Below, in pieces: positions 8,520 through 16,972 of a stretch of DNA of 64,000 nucleotides. The DNA is from Variovorax sp. IB41. GTDB taxonomy: Bacteria > Pseudomonadota > Gammaproteobacteria > Burkholderiales > Burkholderiaceae_C. The number at the start of each line of letters is the position of its first letter. The stretch's first letter is position 1. The notes beneath the pieces were generated by a model. The model saw nothing but the letters and a program-made list of their open reading frames with translations. It did no database searches and had not been told where the DNA came from. The stretch spans positions 290,918-354,917 of the forward strand of contig NZ_JAEFCB010000003.1 in assembly GCF_016405905.1 (NCBI RefSeq). The letters run 5' to 3'. The position numbers were made by a program, and so were the translations under genes.

Positions 8520-9369
8520 GGCCTTGCTCGATGAAGGCGAACAGCTCACGCCGCAACTGCAGGTAGTCCGGATGCTCCTTGGTCGTGAGCTGGTCGCGCG
8601 GGCGCGGGATCTTCACGTCGATCATCCGCGCGAGGCTCGGCCGTCCGGGGCCGGGGTTGGCCTGCAGCGCGATCACGCGGTCACCCAGGTAGATGGCTTC
8701 TTCGAGGTCGTGCGTGACGAACAGCACCGTGAGGCCGTCGTCGCGCACCAGCCGCGCGAGCTCGTCCTGCAGGCTTTGGCGCGTGAGCGCATCGAGCGCG
8801 CCGAAGGGCTCGTCCATCATCATCAGCTCGGGCTTCTGGGCGAGACAGCGCGCGATCTGCGCGCGCTGCTGCATGCCGCCCGAGAGCTGCACCGGAAACT
8901 TCTGCGCGTGCTTCCCGAGGCCGACCTTGCCGAGCACATCGGCGATGCGCGGCGCGCGCTCGGCGGCGGGCACGCCGGCCGCCTCGAGCGCAAGGCTCAC
9001 GTTGCCTTCCACGGTGCGCCAAGGCAAGAGCGCACGGCCGTAGTCCTGGAATACGAAAGCCACTTCGCGCGAAGGCGCTGTCATCTTCACGCCGTTGCGG
9101 CGCACCTCGCCGGCGCTCGCGGTGACGAGGCCGCTGGCCGCGCGCAGCAGCGTCGTCTTGCCGCAGCCGCTCGGGCCGACGATGCAGACGAACTCGCCGC
9201 GCGCCACGTCGAACGAGGTGGGCGAAAGAATCTCGCGGCCGCCCAGGCAGATGGTGACGCCGTCGAAGCGCAGGAAAGGCGTGGCAGGCACCGTGGAACT
9301 GGCCGGCGAACGCGCGGCGCTCACGGAAAGCGCAGCGCGCGCGGTGATCGGGGCAGGGGAGGAAATCAC
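8512..9369 (-). CDS. ABC transporter ATPase, NitT/TauT type
   Basis: This is the 285-residue ATP-binding subunit of the importer. Walker A is GPSGCGKT (65-72), the Q-loop is in VFQDYGRALLPW, the signature is LSGGMQQR and Walker B is MMMDEP; the switch His is in FVTHDLEEA. I prefer a GTG start at 9369 because GTGA overlaps the stop of the binding-protein gene, matching the ATGA-type junctions of the rest of the operon. The first 30 residues are low-complexity (Ala/Ser/Pro), so a later start is possible. Longer readings upstream come from a shadow frame. Confidence 0.87.
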   Translation of the reverse strand: MISSPAPITARAALSVSAARSPASSTVPATPFLRFDGVTICLGGREILSPTSFDVARGEFVCIVGPSGCGKTTLLRAASGLVTASAGEVRRNGVKMTAPSREVAFVFQDYGRALLPWRTVEGNVSLALEAAGVPAAERAPRIADVLGKVGLGKHAQKFPVQLSGGMQQRAQIARCLAQKPELMMMDEPFGALDALTRQSLQDELARLVRDDGLTVLFVTHDLEEAIYLGDRVIALQANPGPGRPSLARMIDVKIPRPRDQLTTKEHPDYLQLRRELFAFIEQGHD

Positions 9370-10313
9370 TTGGCGATCAGCTTCGCAACGTCGATGTTCG
9401 TCTTGAGCATGTCCTGCTCCTTCATGAGCCCGGTCCAGTAACCGAGCTGCTTGTCGGTGACCACCGGCCCGGGCGGCGAGACCTGCACCTTGGCCAGCAC
9501 CTCGGGTGGCAGCTTGATGTACTTGCCGATGGCCGCGCGCACCTTCGCGTCGTTCCTGGCCTGCTGCATGAAGCCGCCGGACTCGACCAGCGCCTCGCGG
9601 AACGCGCGCGCCGTCGCGGGGTTCTTCGCCACCCACTCGCGCTTGGCCGCATGCACGATGGTCTGGTTGTTCTCGGGCAGGAAGGTCGAGTAGTAGGAGG
9701 CCACGTAGCCCGCGCCGCTCTCGGTGATGCGGCTCATGAACGGATCGGCCGAGACCACCGCATCGACCGAGCCGCCGCGCAGCAGGTCGGCATGCTGCGG
9801 GAATGAGGCCTCCACGAAGTTGACCTTGCGGTAGTCCACGCCGCTGTCTTTCAGCCACGCACGGAAGGTCACGTGCAGGAACGCGCCAAGGCCCGGCACG
9901 CCGATCTTCTTGCCCACGCAGTCCTGCGCGCTCTTGATGCCCGAGCCCGCGCGCGCCACCAGGCCGAAGCCGGTGATGGTCTTGGAGGTGAGGCCGCCGC
10001 CGGCCACCAGCACGAGATCGAGCCCGCCGTCCACCGCCTGCAGGAACACCGAGGGCGTGGGGCCGCCGATCTGCAGCGAATCGGACTGCAGCGCCGCGGG
10101 AATCGTGGAGTTGAGCGGAATGAACTTGAGCTCGACATCGAGCCCGCGCTTCTTGAAATAGCCCTCTTCGGCCGCCACGAAGACGGAGGCGAAATCGGTC
10201 ACGGCGGTGTAGCCGAACACGATCTTCGGATGGGACTGCTGCGCGCGCGAAGGCAGCGCGGCGGCGGCCGATGCGGCCGCGAGCGCCGACAGCAGGGTGC
10301 GTCGTTTCATCAT
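9366..10313 (-). CDS. Periplasmic substrate-binding protein, NMT1/THI5/SsuA type
   Basis: The 315-residue protein has an N-terminal signal peptide (Lys-Arg-Arg, Ala-rich core, cleavage near SRA-QQ). The body is of the NMT1/SsuA type, with KIVFGYTAV at the start of the mature chain and the EEGYFKKRGLDVEL helix typical of this class. It captures the solute for the two permeases downstream. Its ATG at 10313 overlaps the TetR stop (ATGA); an adjacent ATG at 10310 is equally in frame. This class binds sulfonates, nitrate, pyrimidines and aromatic acids, so the ligand is not readable from sequence. Confidence 0.87.
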   Translation of the reverse strand: MMKRRTLLSALAAASAAAALPSRAQQSHPKIVFGYTAVTDFASVFVAAEEGYFKKRGLDVELKFIPLNSTIPAALQSDSLQIGGPTPSVFLQAVDGGLDLVLVAGGGLTSKTITGFGLVARAGSGIKSAQDCVGKKIGVPGLGAFLHVTFRAWLKDSGVDYRKVNFVEASFPQHADLLRGGSVDAVVSADPFMSRITESGAGYVASYYSTFLPENNQTIVHAAKREWVAKNPATARAFREALVESGGFMQQARNDAKVRAAIGKYIKLPPEVLAKVQVSPPGPVVTDKQLGYWTGLMKEQDMLKTNIDVAKLIAK

Positions 10314-11065
10314 GTCTTCGGTCTCCGGGTGGGGGTTTTTTGTTGTGCGCGCGGGAGCTTGGATTTGGGTTTGGGCTTGGGCAGCGCGGCGCGCAGGCCG
10401 CCGACGATGAAGTTCACCAGCATCGGCGCCACGGCCGGGTCTGCGCGCTTGTTCTCGCCGCGCGAGAGCCGTTCGATGCGGCTGTCGTTCAGGTGGTGCA
10501 AGAGCGCGCCGAGCGCGAACTGGTAGCCCCATGCGACCTGGGCGCGCGTGGCATGCGGCAGTGCGAGGTGCAGCGCGTCGATGTAGGCGGTGGCCAGCGG
10601 ATCGAAGTAGCCGCGCAGCACGCGGTCGGCCTCTTCGGTCGCGTGGTAGAGCTCGCGCGCCACCAGCAGCGCGTAGTACTCGCCCTCGGCGCTCGCGCGC
10701 AAGGCAAGCACGGGCGCGGTGAAGGCGTCGATGATGCGCGGCAGCGTGTGCGCGTCGTCGGGGTCGTTGTTCACTTGCGCCAAGCCCGCGAGCCGCTCCT
10801 CGATGGTGTGGCTCCAGTGCTCGAAGATGGCGTGGAAGAGCTCGTGCTTCGGCCCGAAGTAGTAGCCCACCAGCGCGAGCGGCACGCCGGCCTCCTCGGC
10901 GATCTGCCGGATCGTCACCGCGTGGTAGCCGTGCTGCGCGAAGAGCTTCTCGGCGGCCAGCAGGATGGCCTGGCGGCGGTCGGGCCGGGCGGCTTCGGCG
11001 GTGGCGGTAGTGGTGGCCGCGGCCCGGGAAGTGCTGCGCCGGGCGGTCGGGGTGCGGGTGCTCAT
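10310..11065 (-). CDS. TetR/AcrR-family regulator heading the importer operon
   Basis: This is a 251-residue TetR-type repressor. The first 35 residues are low-complexity (Ala, Thr, Arg), followed by the helix-turn-helix domain (QAILLAAEKLFAQHG to GYYFGPKHELF, about 32-80) and an all-helical ligand domain of the CerR C-terminal kind. It is the first gene of the - strand operon and shares a 100-base intergenic region with acetoacetyl-CoA synthetase. In that gap two 17-base direct repeats form a likely operator, so it probably controls both directions. The C-terminus is Lys/Pro-rich. Confidence 0.9.
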   Translation of the reverse strand: MSTRTPTARRSTSRAAATTTATAEAARPDRRQAILLAAEKLFAQHGYHAVTIRQIAEEAGVPLALVGYYFGPKHELFHAIFEHWSHTIEERLAGLAQVNNDPDDAHTLPRIIDAFTAPVLALRASAEGEYYALLVARELYHATEEADRVLRGYFDPLATAYIDALHLALPHATRAQVAWGYQFALGALLHHLNDSRIERLSRGENKRADPAVAPMLVNFIVGGLRAALPKPKPKSKLPRAQQKTPTRRPKT

Positions 11066-11074
11066 GGGGGCGTA

Positions 11075-11112
11075 TTGAACGCCTGTACAAAAATGTTGAA
11101 CACACGTACAAA
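11075..11112 (+). promoter_or_regulatory. Two direct operator-like repeats between tetR and acetoacetyl-CoA synthetase
   Basis: The pattern TTGAAC-N4-GTACAAA occurs at 11075-11091 and again at 11096-11112. The period is exactly 21 bases, two helical turns, so both copies face the same side of DNA. Each copy is itself an imperfect palindrome (TTGAAC against GTACAA, one mismatch), as expected for a TetR dimer site. The region also starts 10 bases from the tetR start codon. Confidence 0.65.
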
Positions 11113-11165
11113 CCCTGAGGTCAACCCCGATTGAGCACGGTCGTTCGCAGCGCTACGCTCGGGTC

Positions 11166-13169
11166 ATGCCTGTTTCCAATGTTCCCAACATCCCCCAGAT
11201 CCGCCTCTATCAAGACTGGCTGCGCGCGCAGCGCGGCCTCTCGTTCGACACCTACGACGCGCTGTGGCGCTGGTCCGTCACCGACCTCGATGCGTTCTGG
11301 CAGAGCATCTGGGACTACGCCGGCCTCGCGTCGCCCACGCCGCATACCGCGGTGCTCGCGGAGGCGACCATGCCGGGTGCGCGCTGGTTCCCGGGCGCAC
11401 AGGTCAACTACACGCGCGAGGTGCTGCGCCACGCCGATGCGGCGCATGCGGCGGGCATGCCCGCCATCGTGAGCGACAACGAACTGGGCCAAGTCCGCGA
11501 GCTGTCGTGGCCCGAGATGCGCCGCCAGGTCGCCGCGGTCGCGCTCACGCTCAAGTCGCTCGGCGTGCAGCGCGGCGACCGCGTGGCGGCCTACATGCCC
11601 AATGTGCCCGAGACCATGGTCGCGTTTCTCGCGTGCTCCAGCATCGGCGCGATCTGGAGCGTGTGCGCGCCCGACATGGGCACGGCCGCCGTGGCCGACC
11701 GCTTCCGCCAGATCGAGCCCAAGGTGCTCGTCGCCGTCGACGGCGTGCACTACGGCGGCAAGCCGCTCGACCGCAGCGCCGTGCTGCAGGAACTGCGCGG
11801 CCAGTTGCCGAGCGTGAAGAAGCTGCTGCTCGTGAAGACACCTTTCGCCGCGAGCCCCGTCGAACACGACATCGACTGGACCGAGGCCACCGTGCGCAAC
11901 GATGCCGAGGTCGCCGCGTTCGAGCCCGAATGGCTGCCCTTCGACCACCCGATCTGGATCGTCTACTCGAGCGGCACCACGGGCCTGCCCAAGCCCATCG
12001 TGCACGGGCAGGGCGGCATTCTCTTGACCATGCACGCCTGCGGCCTGCACAGCGACGTGGGCGCAAGCTACGGCGCCAACAACTTCGGCGAGCGCTACCA
12101 CTGGTACAGTTCCACCGGCTGGGTGATGTGGAACTCGCAGCTCTCGGGCATGGCCTTCGGCGCGACCATCTGCATCTACGACGGCAACCCGGCGGGCAGC
12201 AAGGAGGCGCCGGACTGGGGCGTGCTGTGGCGCTTCGTCGCGCGGCACAAGGTCACCTTCTTCGGCGCCGGCGCGGCCTACTTCACCAACTGCATGAAGG
12301 CCGGCGTCGTCGCGAAGGAATGCGGCGATCTTTCGCGCGTGCGCGCGCTCGGCAGCACCGGCTCGCCGCTGCCCGACGAGGTGCAGCGCTGGGGCTCGCA
12401 GCAGATCCTCGATGCGGGCTCCAGGGAAGTCTGGTGGTGCAACATCTCCGGCGGCACCGACTTCTGCGGCGCCTTCGTCGGCGGCAACCGCGAACTGCCC
12501 GAGGTGCCGGGCCAGATGCAGTGCCGCGAACTCGGTCACGCGGTCGAGGCGTGGAACGAGCAGGGCCAGCCGGTCATCGGCGAGGTGGGCGAGCTGGTCT
12601 GCACGAAGGCCATTCCCTCGATGCCGCTCTACTTCTGGGGCGACGAGGGCAACGCGCGCTACGTGTCGAGCTATTTCGACACCTACCCGGGCGTATGGCG
12701 CCACGGCGACTGGATCAGGATCGGCGAAGACGGCGGCTGCATCATCTACGGCCGCAGCGACGCCACCATCAACCGCCAGGGCCTGCGCATGGGCACCAGC
12801 GAGATCTACAGCGCGGTCGAAGGGCTGCCCGAGGTGCTCGACTCGATGGTGGTCGATCTCGAGTACCTGGGCCGCGACAGCTACATGCCGCTCTTCGTGG
12901 TGCTGCGCCCGGGAGTGGCGCTCGACGAGGCGATGTGCGCGCGCCTGAACAACGCGATCAAGACCTCGCTCTCGCCGCGCTTCGTGCCCAACGACATCTT
13001 CCAGGTGGCCGAGATCCCGCGCACGCTCTCGGGCAAGAAGCAGGAGCTGCCGATCAAGAAGCTGCTGCTGGGCCAACCGATCGAGAAGGTGGTGAACCGC
13101 GAGGCAATGGCCAATCCCGGCAGTCTCGACTGGTACGTGGCCTTCGCCGCCGAGCGTGCCTCTGCATGA
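11166..13169 (+). CDS. Acetoacetyl-CoA synthetase (acetoacetate-CoA ligase)
   Basis: The 667-residue ANL-superfamily ligase turns acetoacetate, ATP and CoA into acetoacetyl-CoA. Recognition rests on full-length resemblance to acetoacetate-CoA ligases. It has the N-terminal segment with WPE and LRH-like features and the AMP-binding P-loop YSSGTTGLPKP near residue 270. The hinge and catalytic C-terminal Lys are in PRTLSGKKQELP. It is divergent from the TetR/ABC/cyclase/fumarylacetoacetase operon. Because FahA releases acetoacetate, the two units make sense as one pathway. The lipoprotein gene follows 7 bases after its stop and may be read through. Confidence 0.92.
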   Translation: MPVSNVPNIPQIRLYQDWLRAQRGLSFDTYDALWRWSVTDLDAFWQSIWDYAGLASPTPHTAVLAEATMPGARWFPGAQVNYTREVLRHADAAHAAGMPAIVSDNELGQVRELSWPEMRRQVAAVALTLKSLGVQRGDRVAAYMPNVPETMVAFLACSSIGAIWSVCAPDMGTAAVADRFRQIEPKVLVAVDGVHYGGKPLDRSAVLQELRGQLPSVKKLLLVKTPFAASPVEHDIDWTEATVRNDAEVAAFEPEWLPFDHPIWIVYSSGTTGLPKPIVHGQGGILLTMHACGLHSDVGASYGANNFGERYHWYSSTGWVMWNSQLSGMAFGATICIYDGNPAGSKEAPDWGVLWRFVARHKVTFFGAGAAYFTNCMKAGVVAKECGDLSRVRALGSTGSPLPDEVQRWGSQQILDAGSREVWWCNISGGTDFCGAFVGGNRELPEVPGQMQCRELGHAVEAWNEQGQPVIGEVGELVCTKAIPSMPLYFWGDEGNARYVSSYFDTYPGVWRHGDWIRIGEDGGCIIYGRSDATINRQGLRMGTSEIYSAVEGLPEVLDSMVVDLEYLGRDSYMPLFVVLRPGVALDEAMCARLNNAIKTSLSPRFVPNDIFQVAEIPRTLSGKKQELPIKKLLLGQPIEKVVNREAMANPGSLDWYVAFAAERASA

Positions 13170-13176
13170 TGTCCCG

Positions 13177-13623
13177 ATGAAAAGACGTACCAGCCTCCTG
13201 ATGCTTTCCGCCGCGGCCGGCGCCTCCGTGCTGGGCGCCTGCGCCTCTTCCGCGCCGGCATCGAAACCCGCTGCCAGCGCATCGCTGCGCGTGAGCGGCA
13301 CGGTCGCCTACCGCGAACGCATCGCGCTCGACCCCGCGGCCGAAGTGGTGGTGCAGCTGCTCGATGTGTCGCGCATGGACGCGCCTTCGGTCACGCTCGC
13401 CGAGCAGCGCATCAAGGCCAACGGCAGGCAGCCGCCGTTCGCCTACGAGCTGCAGGTCGAGGCGGGTCGCATCGATCCACGCATGCGCTACGCGGTGTCG
13501 GCGCGCATCCTGCGCGGCGAGCAGCTGCTGTTCATCAACGACACGCAGTACCCGGTGCTCACGCAGGGCAGCGGCGCCACCGCCGACCTCGTGCTGGTGC
13601 GCGTCACGCCGTCGCCGCACTGA
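13177..13623 (+). CDS. YbaY/YscW-type lipoprotein
   Basis: The 148-residue product has a lipoprotein signal with lipobox LGAC, placing the lipidated Cys at 22. The mature domain (about 40-145) is a small beta-sandwich of the YscW/YbaY family, recognisable from VSGTVAYRERIAL near its start and the closing YPVLTQG strand. It lies in the outer membrane or periplasm. The family is linked to outer-membrane lipoprotein function, but no definite role is known. An ATG at 13156 is in frame, but that start would overlap the preceding gene and bury the signal. The gene is convergent with the nucleotide cyclase gene, with only 13 bases between them. Confidence 0.82.
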   Translation: MKRRTSLLMLSAAAGASVLGACASSAPASKPAASASLRVSGTVAYRERIALDPAAEVVVQLLDVSRMDAPSVTLAEQRIKANGRQPPFAYELQVEAGRIDPRMRYAVSARILRGEQLLFINDTQYPVLTQGSGATADLVLVRVTPSPH

Positions 13624-13636
13624 ACGGCGCCGGCGC

Positions 13637-15592
13637 TCAAGGCGTCATCAGCTCGTAGAGCACCATCCGCGTCTGCCGGCCGCGCAGCTCCACCAGTTCC
13701 TCGATGCGACGGGTGCGCAGGCGCCCCTTCAGGCCCGCGAAGGTGTCCTCCGACACCAGTGTCTGCGTGCCCAGCTGCTTGTTGATGCCCTCGATGCGGC
13801 TGGCCACATTGATGACGTCGCCGAACGCGGTGTACGAGAGCCGGTCGTTCGAGCCCAGCACGCCCGCGATCACCACGCCGGTGTGGATGCCGATGCGGGT
13901 GCGGAATTCGGGCAGGCCCTTGGCGCGCCACTGCCGGTTGAGCTCGTTCATCTGCGCATGCAGCTGCAGCGCGGCCAGGCAGGCGCGGTACTCCGCGTCC
14001 TTCATGTCCGCGGGCGCGCCCCACAGCACCATGATGCCGTCGCCGATGAACTTGTCGACCACCCCGCCGTAGCGCGCGAACACGCCGGTGGCGAGGTTGA
14101 AGTACTCGGTCAGCATGCCCACCAGCACGTCGATGGGCAGCGACTCCGAGATCGAGGTGAAGCCCTCCACGTCGGTGAACATCACCGTCACGCGCCGCGC
14201 CGCGCCGTTGGGCGCGAGCGAATGCCCTTCGGCCACGAGCTGGTTGATCACGTCCACCGGCACGAACTTGCTGAAGGCCTTCAGGCTGCGCGCCGAGTCG
14301 TCCAGCGCCTGGTCCAGGTGCTGGATCTCCAGCACGCGGCTGGGTTCGCGCGGCAGGTTGTCCAGCTCCAGCAGGCCGATGCGCCGCGCGATGCGCGAGA
14401 GGTTCTCCACCGGCGCCGTCACCAGCTTGGACAGCTTGAGCGACATGAACAGCGCCAGCGCCAGGAACACCAGCGCCAGCAAGAGGCCCCAGAGCACCGC
14501 GCGGCGCAGGTCGCCCAGCACCATGTCCTCGGGCACCCAGCTCACCAGCTCCCAGCCGGTGGAGGGGATGAGCGAGGTCTGCACCAGGTAGCGCTGGCCG
14601 TCGAAGTCGAACGAGAAGGTCGAATCGTCGCCGCCGCCCGCGGTGCCGTCGGCGACCATGTGCGCGTGCAGCGCACCGAGCACGCCGGTGGGCGGCGCGA
14701 GCTGGTGCAGCACGCCCGGCTGGTCGCTGCGCGCGAGCACCTTGCTGTCGGCGCTCAGCAGCGCGCTGTTGCCGTAGCCGTTGCTGCTGAAAAGGCGCAC
14801 GAACTCCGACAGCCGCCCGAGCGACACGTCGCCCGCCGCCACCAGCGCCTTGGTGCCGCCCTCGGCGTAGCGGCGCTCGCCCGGCAGCGCGTAGGTCACG
14901 CCCAGTTCCTGCGCCGCGGCGAACACGTAGGGCTGGGTCCAGATCGGCCCGCCCCGCTTGCTGGCCTGCTCGAACCAGCCGCGCCGCGTCGGGTCGTAGC
15001 TGCTGCGAAACGATTCGATGCGCTGCGTGGCAAAGCGCTGCTGCACGTCCAGCTCCGCGCCGAAGGGCCGCTTGTACTGCCAGGTCTCGGTGGTGAATTC
15101 CTTGGCCGCAGCGATGTGCCGGATCGCGGGCACCGGGTAGCGCAGCGCCATCAGCATCTGGCCGCTCTCGTTGGCGACATACACGCTGTCCAGCTCGGGC
15201 GATTGCTGCAGCAGGGTCCAGAGCAATTCGGCGGTGCGCTCGGAATGCTCGCCCGCGGGGCTCAGGCTCGGGGCGCTCCCGATGGCGCCGACCGCCGACT
15301 CGGCCTTCGCGAGGAAGGCGAGCACCTTGTCCTCGATGCGGTCGTGGTTGGCCCGATGCGCGGAGGTGCCGATGTTGGACACCAGCCGCTGCGAGCCCCA
15401 GTAGCCGAGCGAGACCAGCAGCAGCGACTGGGCCAGCGCAACGGCGCTGACGATGGTGCCCACGTCGACCCTGAAGCGCCGCGAGCGCCGGGGTGGGGCC
15501 TCGGCCGCGGTTGCCGGCGGCGGGCGCGGACTGGCGGATTCAAACGGCGGCTTTCCCGCCACATCCGGAGACCCGGACGAGTTCATGTTCAT
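13637..15592 (-). CDS. Membrane-anchored class III adenylate/guanylate cyclase with extracytoplasmic sensor
   Basis: The 651-residue protein begins with a Pro/Ala-rich cytoplasmic tail. It then has a membrane segment (about 48-70), a large periplasmic sensor of about 300 residues resembling a dCache fold and a second membrane segment (about 370-395). A HAMP-like linker and a class III cyclase domain (about 455-640) follow. The cyclase metal aspartates are visible in FTDVEGFTS and in GDGIMVLWG. I chose the ATG at 15592, which follows AGGGAG; the ATG at 15586 is close. It likely makes cAMP or cGMP in response to an outside ligand. No effector gene is adjacent. Which nucleotide it makes cannot be read safely from sequence. 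Confidence 0.88.
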   Translation of the reverse strand: MNMNSSGSPDVAGKPPFESASPRPPPATAAEAPPRRSRRFRVDVGTIVSAVALAQSLLLVSLGYWGSQRLVSNIGTSAHRANHDRIEDKVLAFLAKAESAVGAIGSAPSLSPAGEHSERTAELLWTLLQQSPELDSVYVANESGQMLMALRYPVPAIRHIAAAKEFTTETWQYKRPFGAELDVQQRFATQRIESFRSSYDPTRRGWFEQASKRGGPIWTQPYVFAAAQELGVTYALPGERRYAEGGTKALVAAGDVSLGRLSEFVRLFSSNGYGNSALLSADSKVLARSDQPGVLHQLAPPTGVLGALHAHMVADGTAGGGDDSTFSFDFDGQRYLVQTSLIPSTGWELVSWVPEDMVLGDLRRAVLWGLLLALVFLALALFMSLKLSKLVTAPVENLSRIARRIGLLELDNLPREPSRVLEIQHLDQALDDSARSLKAFSKFVPVDVINQLVAEGHSLAPNGAARRVTVMFTDVEGFTSISESLPIDVLVGMLTEYFNLATGVFARYGGVVDKFIGDGIMVLWGAPADMKDAEYRACLAALQLHAQMNELNRQWRAKGLPEFRTRIGIHTGVVIAGVLGSNDRLSYTAFGDVINVASRIEGINKQLGTQTLVSEDTFAGLKGRLRTRRIEELVELRGRQTRMVLYELMTP

Positions 15593-15776
15593 ACAGCTCC
15601 CTGTCGACGACTCGAACGCATCCGCTGCGGATCGGCCGCGGATCGGCATCGGTCGGGCTCGCCGTCCCGATCATGGTTGTCGGAAATTCTGGCGAGCGCG
15701 CCGGACGCGGGAGGGATTTTGCGCGAGTTCGGCTTTTGCGTGCGTTAGTGCCCGCTCGTGCGGGAGCCCGCGGCGG

Positions 15777-16490
15777 CTAGTGCGCGTCGTGGAAGATGAG
15801 GCCCACCGTGTGCCGCCGCCCCGAGCGCAGGCGGCTCACGCCGTGGCGCATGGTCACGCGGTAGGTGCCGCGCGTGCCCGCCACGGGGCGCTGGTTGACC
15901 GCGAAGATCACGGCCTCGCCCTGCGCGAGCGACACCACCTCGGCGCGCGACTGCATGCGCGGGCGCTGCTCGGTCAGCACGAACTCGCCGCCCGTGAAGT
16001 CCTCGCCCGGCCGGCTCAGGAGCACGGTGAGCTGCAGCGGAAACTGCAGGTCGCCGTACAGGTCCTGGTGCAGGCAGTTGTAGTCGCCCTCGCCGTAGCG
16101 CAGCAGCAGCGGGGTGGGGCGCAGCTGGCCCGCCGCATGGCAGCGCGCGAGGTAGGCGGCGTGATCGGGCGGGTAGTCGGCCGGCTGGCCCATCGCGCTC
16201 GCCCAGGCATTGGCCAGGGGCGCGAGGCGCTCGTACAGCGCGCTGCGCCATGCGGTGACGAGCGGCGGCAGCGGGTTCGCGAAGTACTGGTACTCGCCCT
16301 GGCCGAAGCCGTGGCGCTGCATGACCACGCGGCTGCGGAAGTGGCCGCCCTCGTCGTACATCGCCGCGAGCCGGGCGCATTCCTCGGGGGTGAACAGCTG
16401 GCCGGTGGCGGCGCAGCCGCGGGTGGCCAGATCGGTCTCGATGCGGGGCCAGTCGAGCGCGTCGATGCGGGAAACGTGGGTTGTTGTCAT
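15777..16490 (-). CDS. 2-oxoglutarate/Fe(II) oxygenase, prolyl-hydroxylase fold
   Basis: The 237-residue protein is a single-domain 2OG-Fe(II) dioxygenase. The iron motif H-x-D is in CLHQDLYG. The distal His and 2-oxoglutarate-binding Arg/His lie in the C-terminal YRVTMRHGVSRLRSG stretch, and the double-stranded beta-helix is of the P4Hc kind. The start ATG at 16490 was chosen because the longer reading adds a Pro/Arg-rich shadow sequence. It shows similarity to proteins annotated as 2OG-Fe(II) oxygenases next to DNA-repair or amino-acid-modifying genes, but the substrate here is unknown. It is divergent from the zeta-like pair, with a 134-base gap. Confidence 0.82.
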   Translation of the reverse strand: MTTTHVSRIDALDWPRIETDLATRGCAATGQLFTPEECARLAAMYDEGGHFRSRVVMQRHGFGQGEYQYFANPLPPLVTAWRSALYERLAPLANAWASAMGQPADYPPDHAAYLARCHAAGQLRPTPLLLRYGEGDYNCLHQDLYGDLQFPLQLTVLLSRPGEDFTGGEFVLTEQRPRMQSRAEVVSLAQGEAVIFAVNQRPVAGTRGTYRVTMRHGVSRLRSGRRHTVGLIFHDAH

Positions 16491-16624
16491 GCTCGCAGTG
16501 TCTCGCCGGCGCGCGCGCGGGGCTCGCCGTTTTCGGACACCGGTATGCCATCGCGGCCCTTCGACCCTTCGACCCTTCGCGCGCGGGCTGGTGGGCGCCG
16601 GGGGTTTTGAGCGATCATCCGGCG

Positions 16625-16972
16625 ATGGCAAGAGAAAAATCCGTCGCACGCGAAAGCACCGCCGCGCAGCTGGTCCAGGGCCGGCCGGTGGCAACGCTGG
16701 GGCGCGGCATGACCTTGATCAAGACCGGCAAGACACCGCGTCCCGTGGTGCGCCCCGAGGACAACACGACGGCGCTGCTGAAGAAGGCGGCCCGCGCGCT
16801 CAACAAGCCCGGCATCGACCGCTCGGTCGTCTTCCACGGCCCCAACGCGGCGCGGATCTTCGCCTACTACGCCGACCCGCAGGACCCGACCCGTGTCGTT
16901 CGCGAAGCGGCCGACGGCACCAAGGTCACCGGCAGCCTGGTCGACGGAAAGTTTCGCGCGAGCAAGGCGTGA
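16625..16972 (+). CDS. Small basic protein paired with zeta-like kinase (candidate antitoxin)
   Basis: This is a 115-residue basic soluble protein with no signal peptide or membrane segment and no family I can name. Its C-terminal third (around SVVFHGPNAARIFAYYADPQ) looks structured; the N-terminus is flexible and charged. Its stop overlaps the GTG start of the zeta-like gene in a GTGA junction, so the two are translationally coupled. A small gene placed directly upstream of a kinase toxin is the usual order for antitoxins. That is the only basis for the antitoxin suggestion. Confidence 0.72.
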   Translation: MAREKSVARESTAAQLVQGRPVATLGRGMTLIKTGKTPRPVVRPEDNTTALLKKAARALNKPGIDRSVVFHGPNAARIFAYYADPQDPTRVVREAADGTKVTGSLVDGKFRASKA

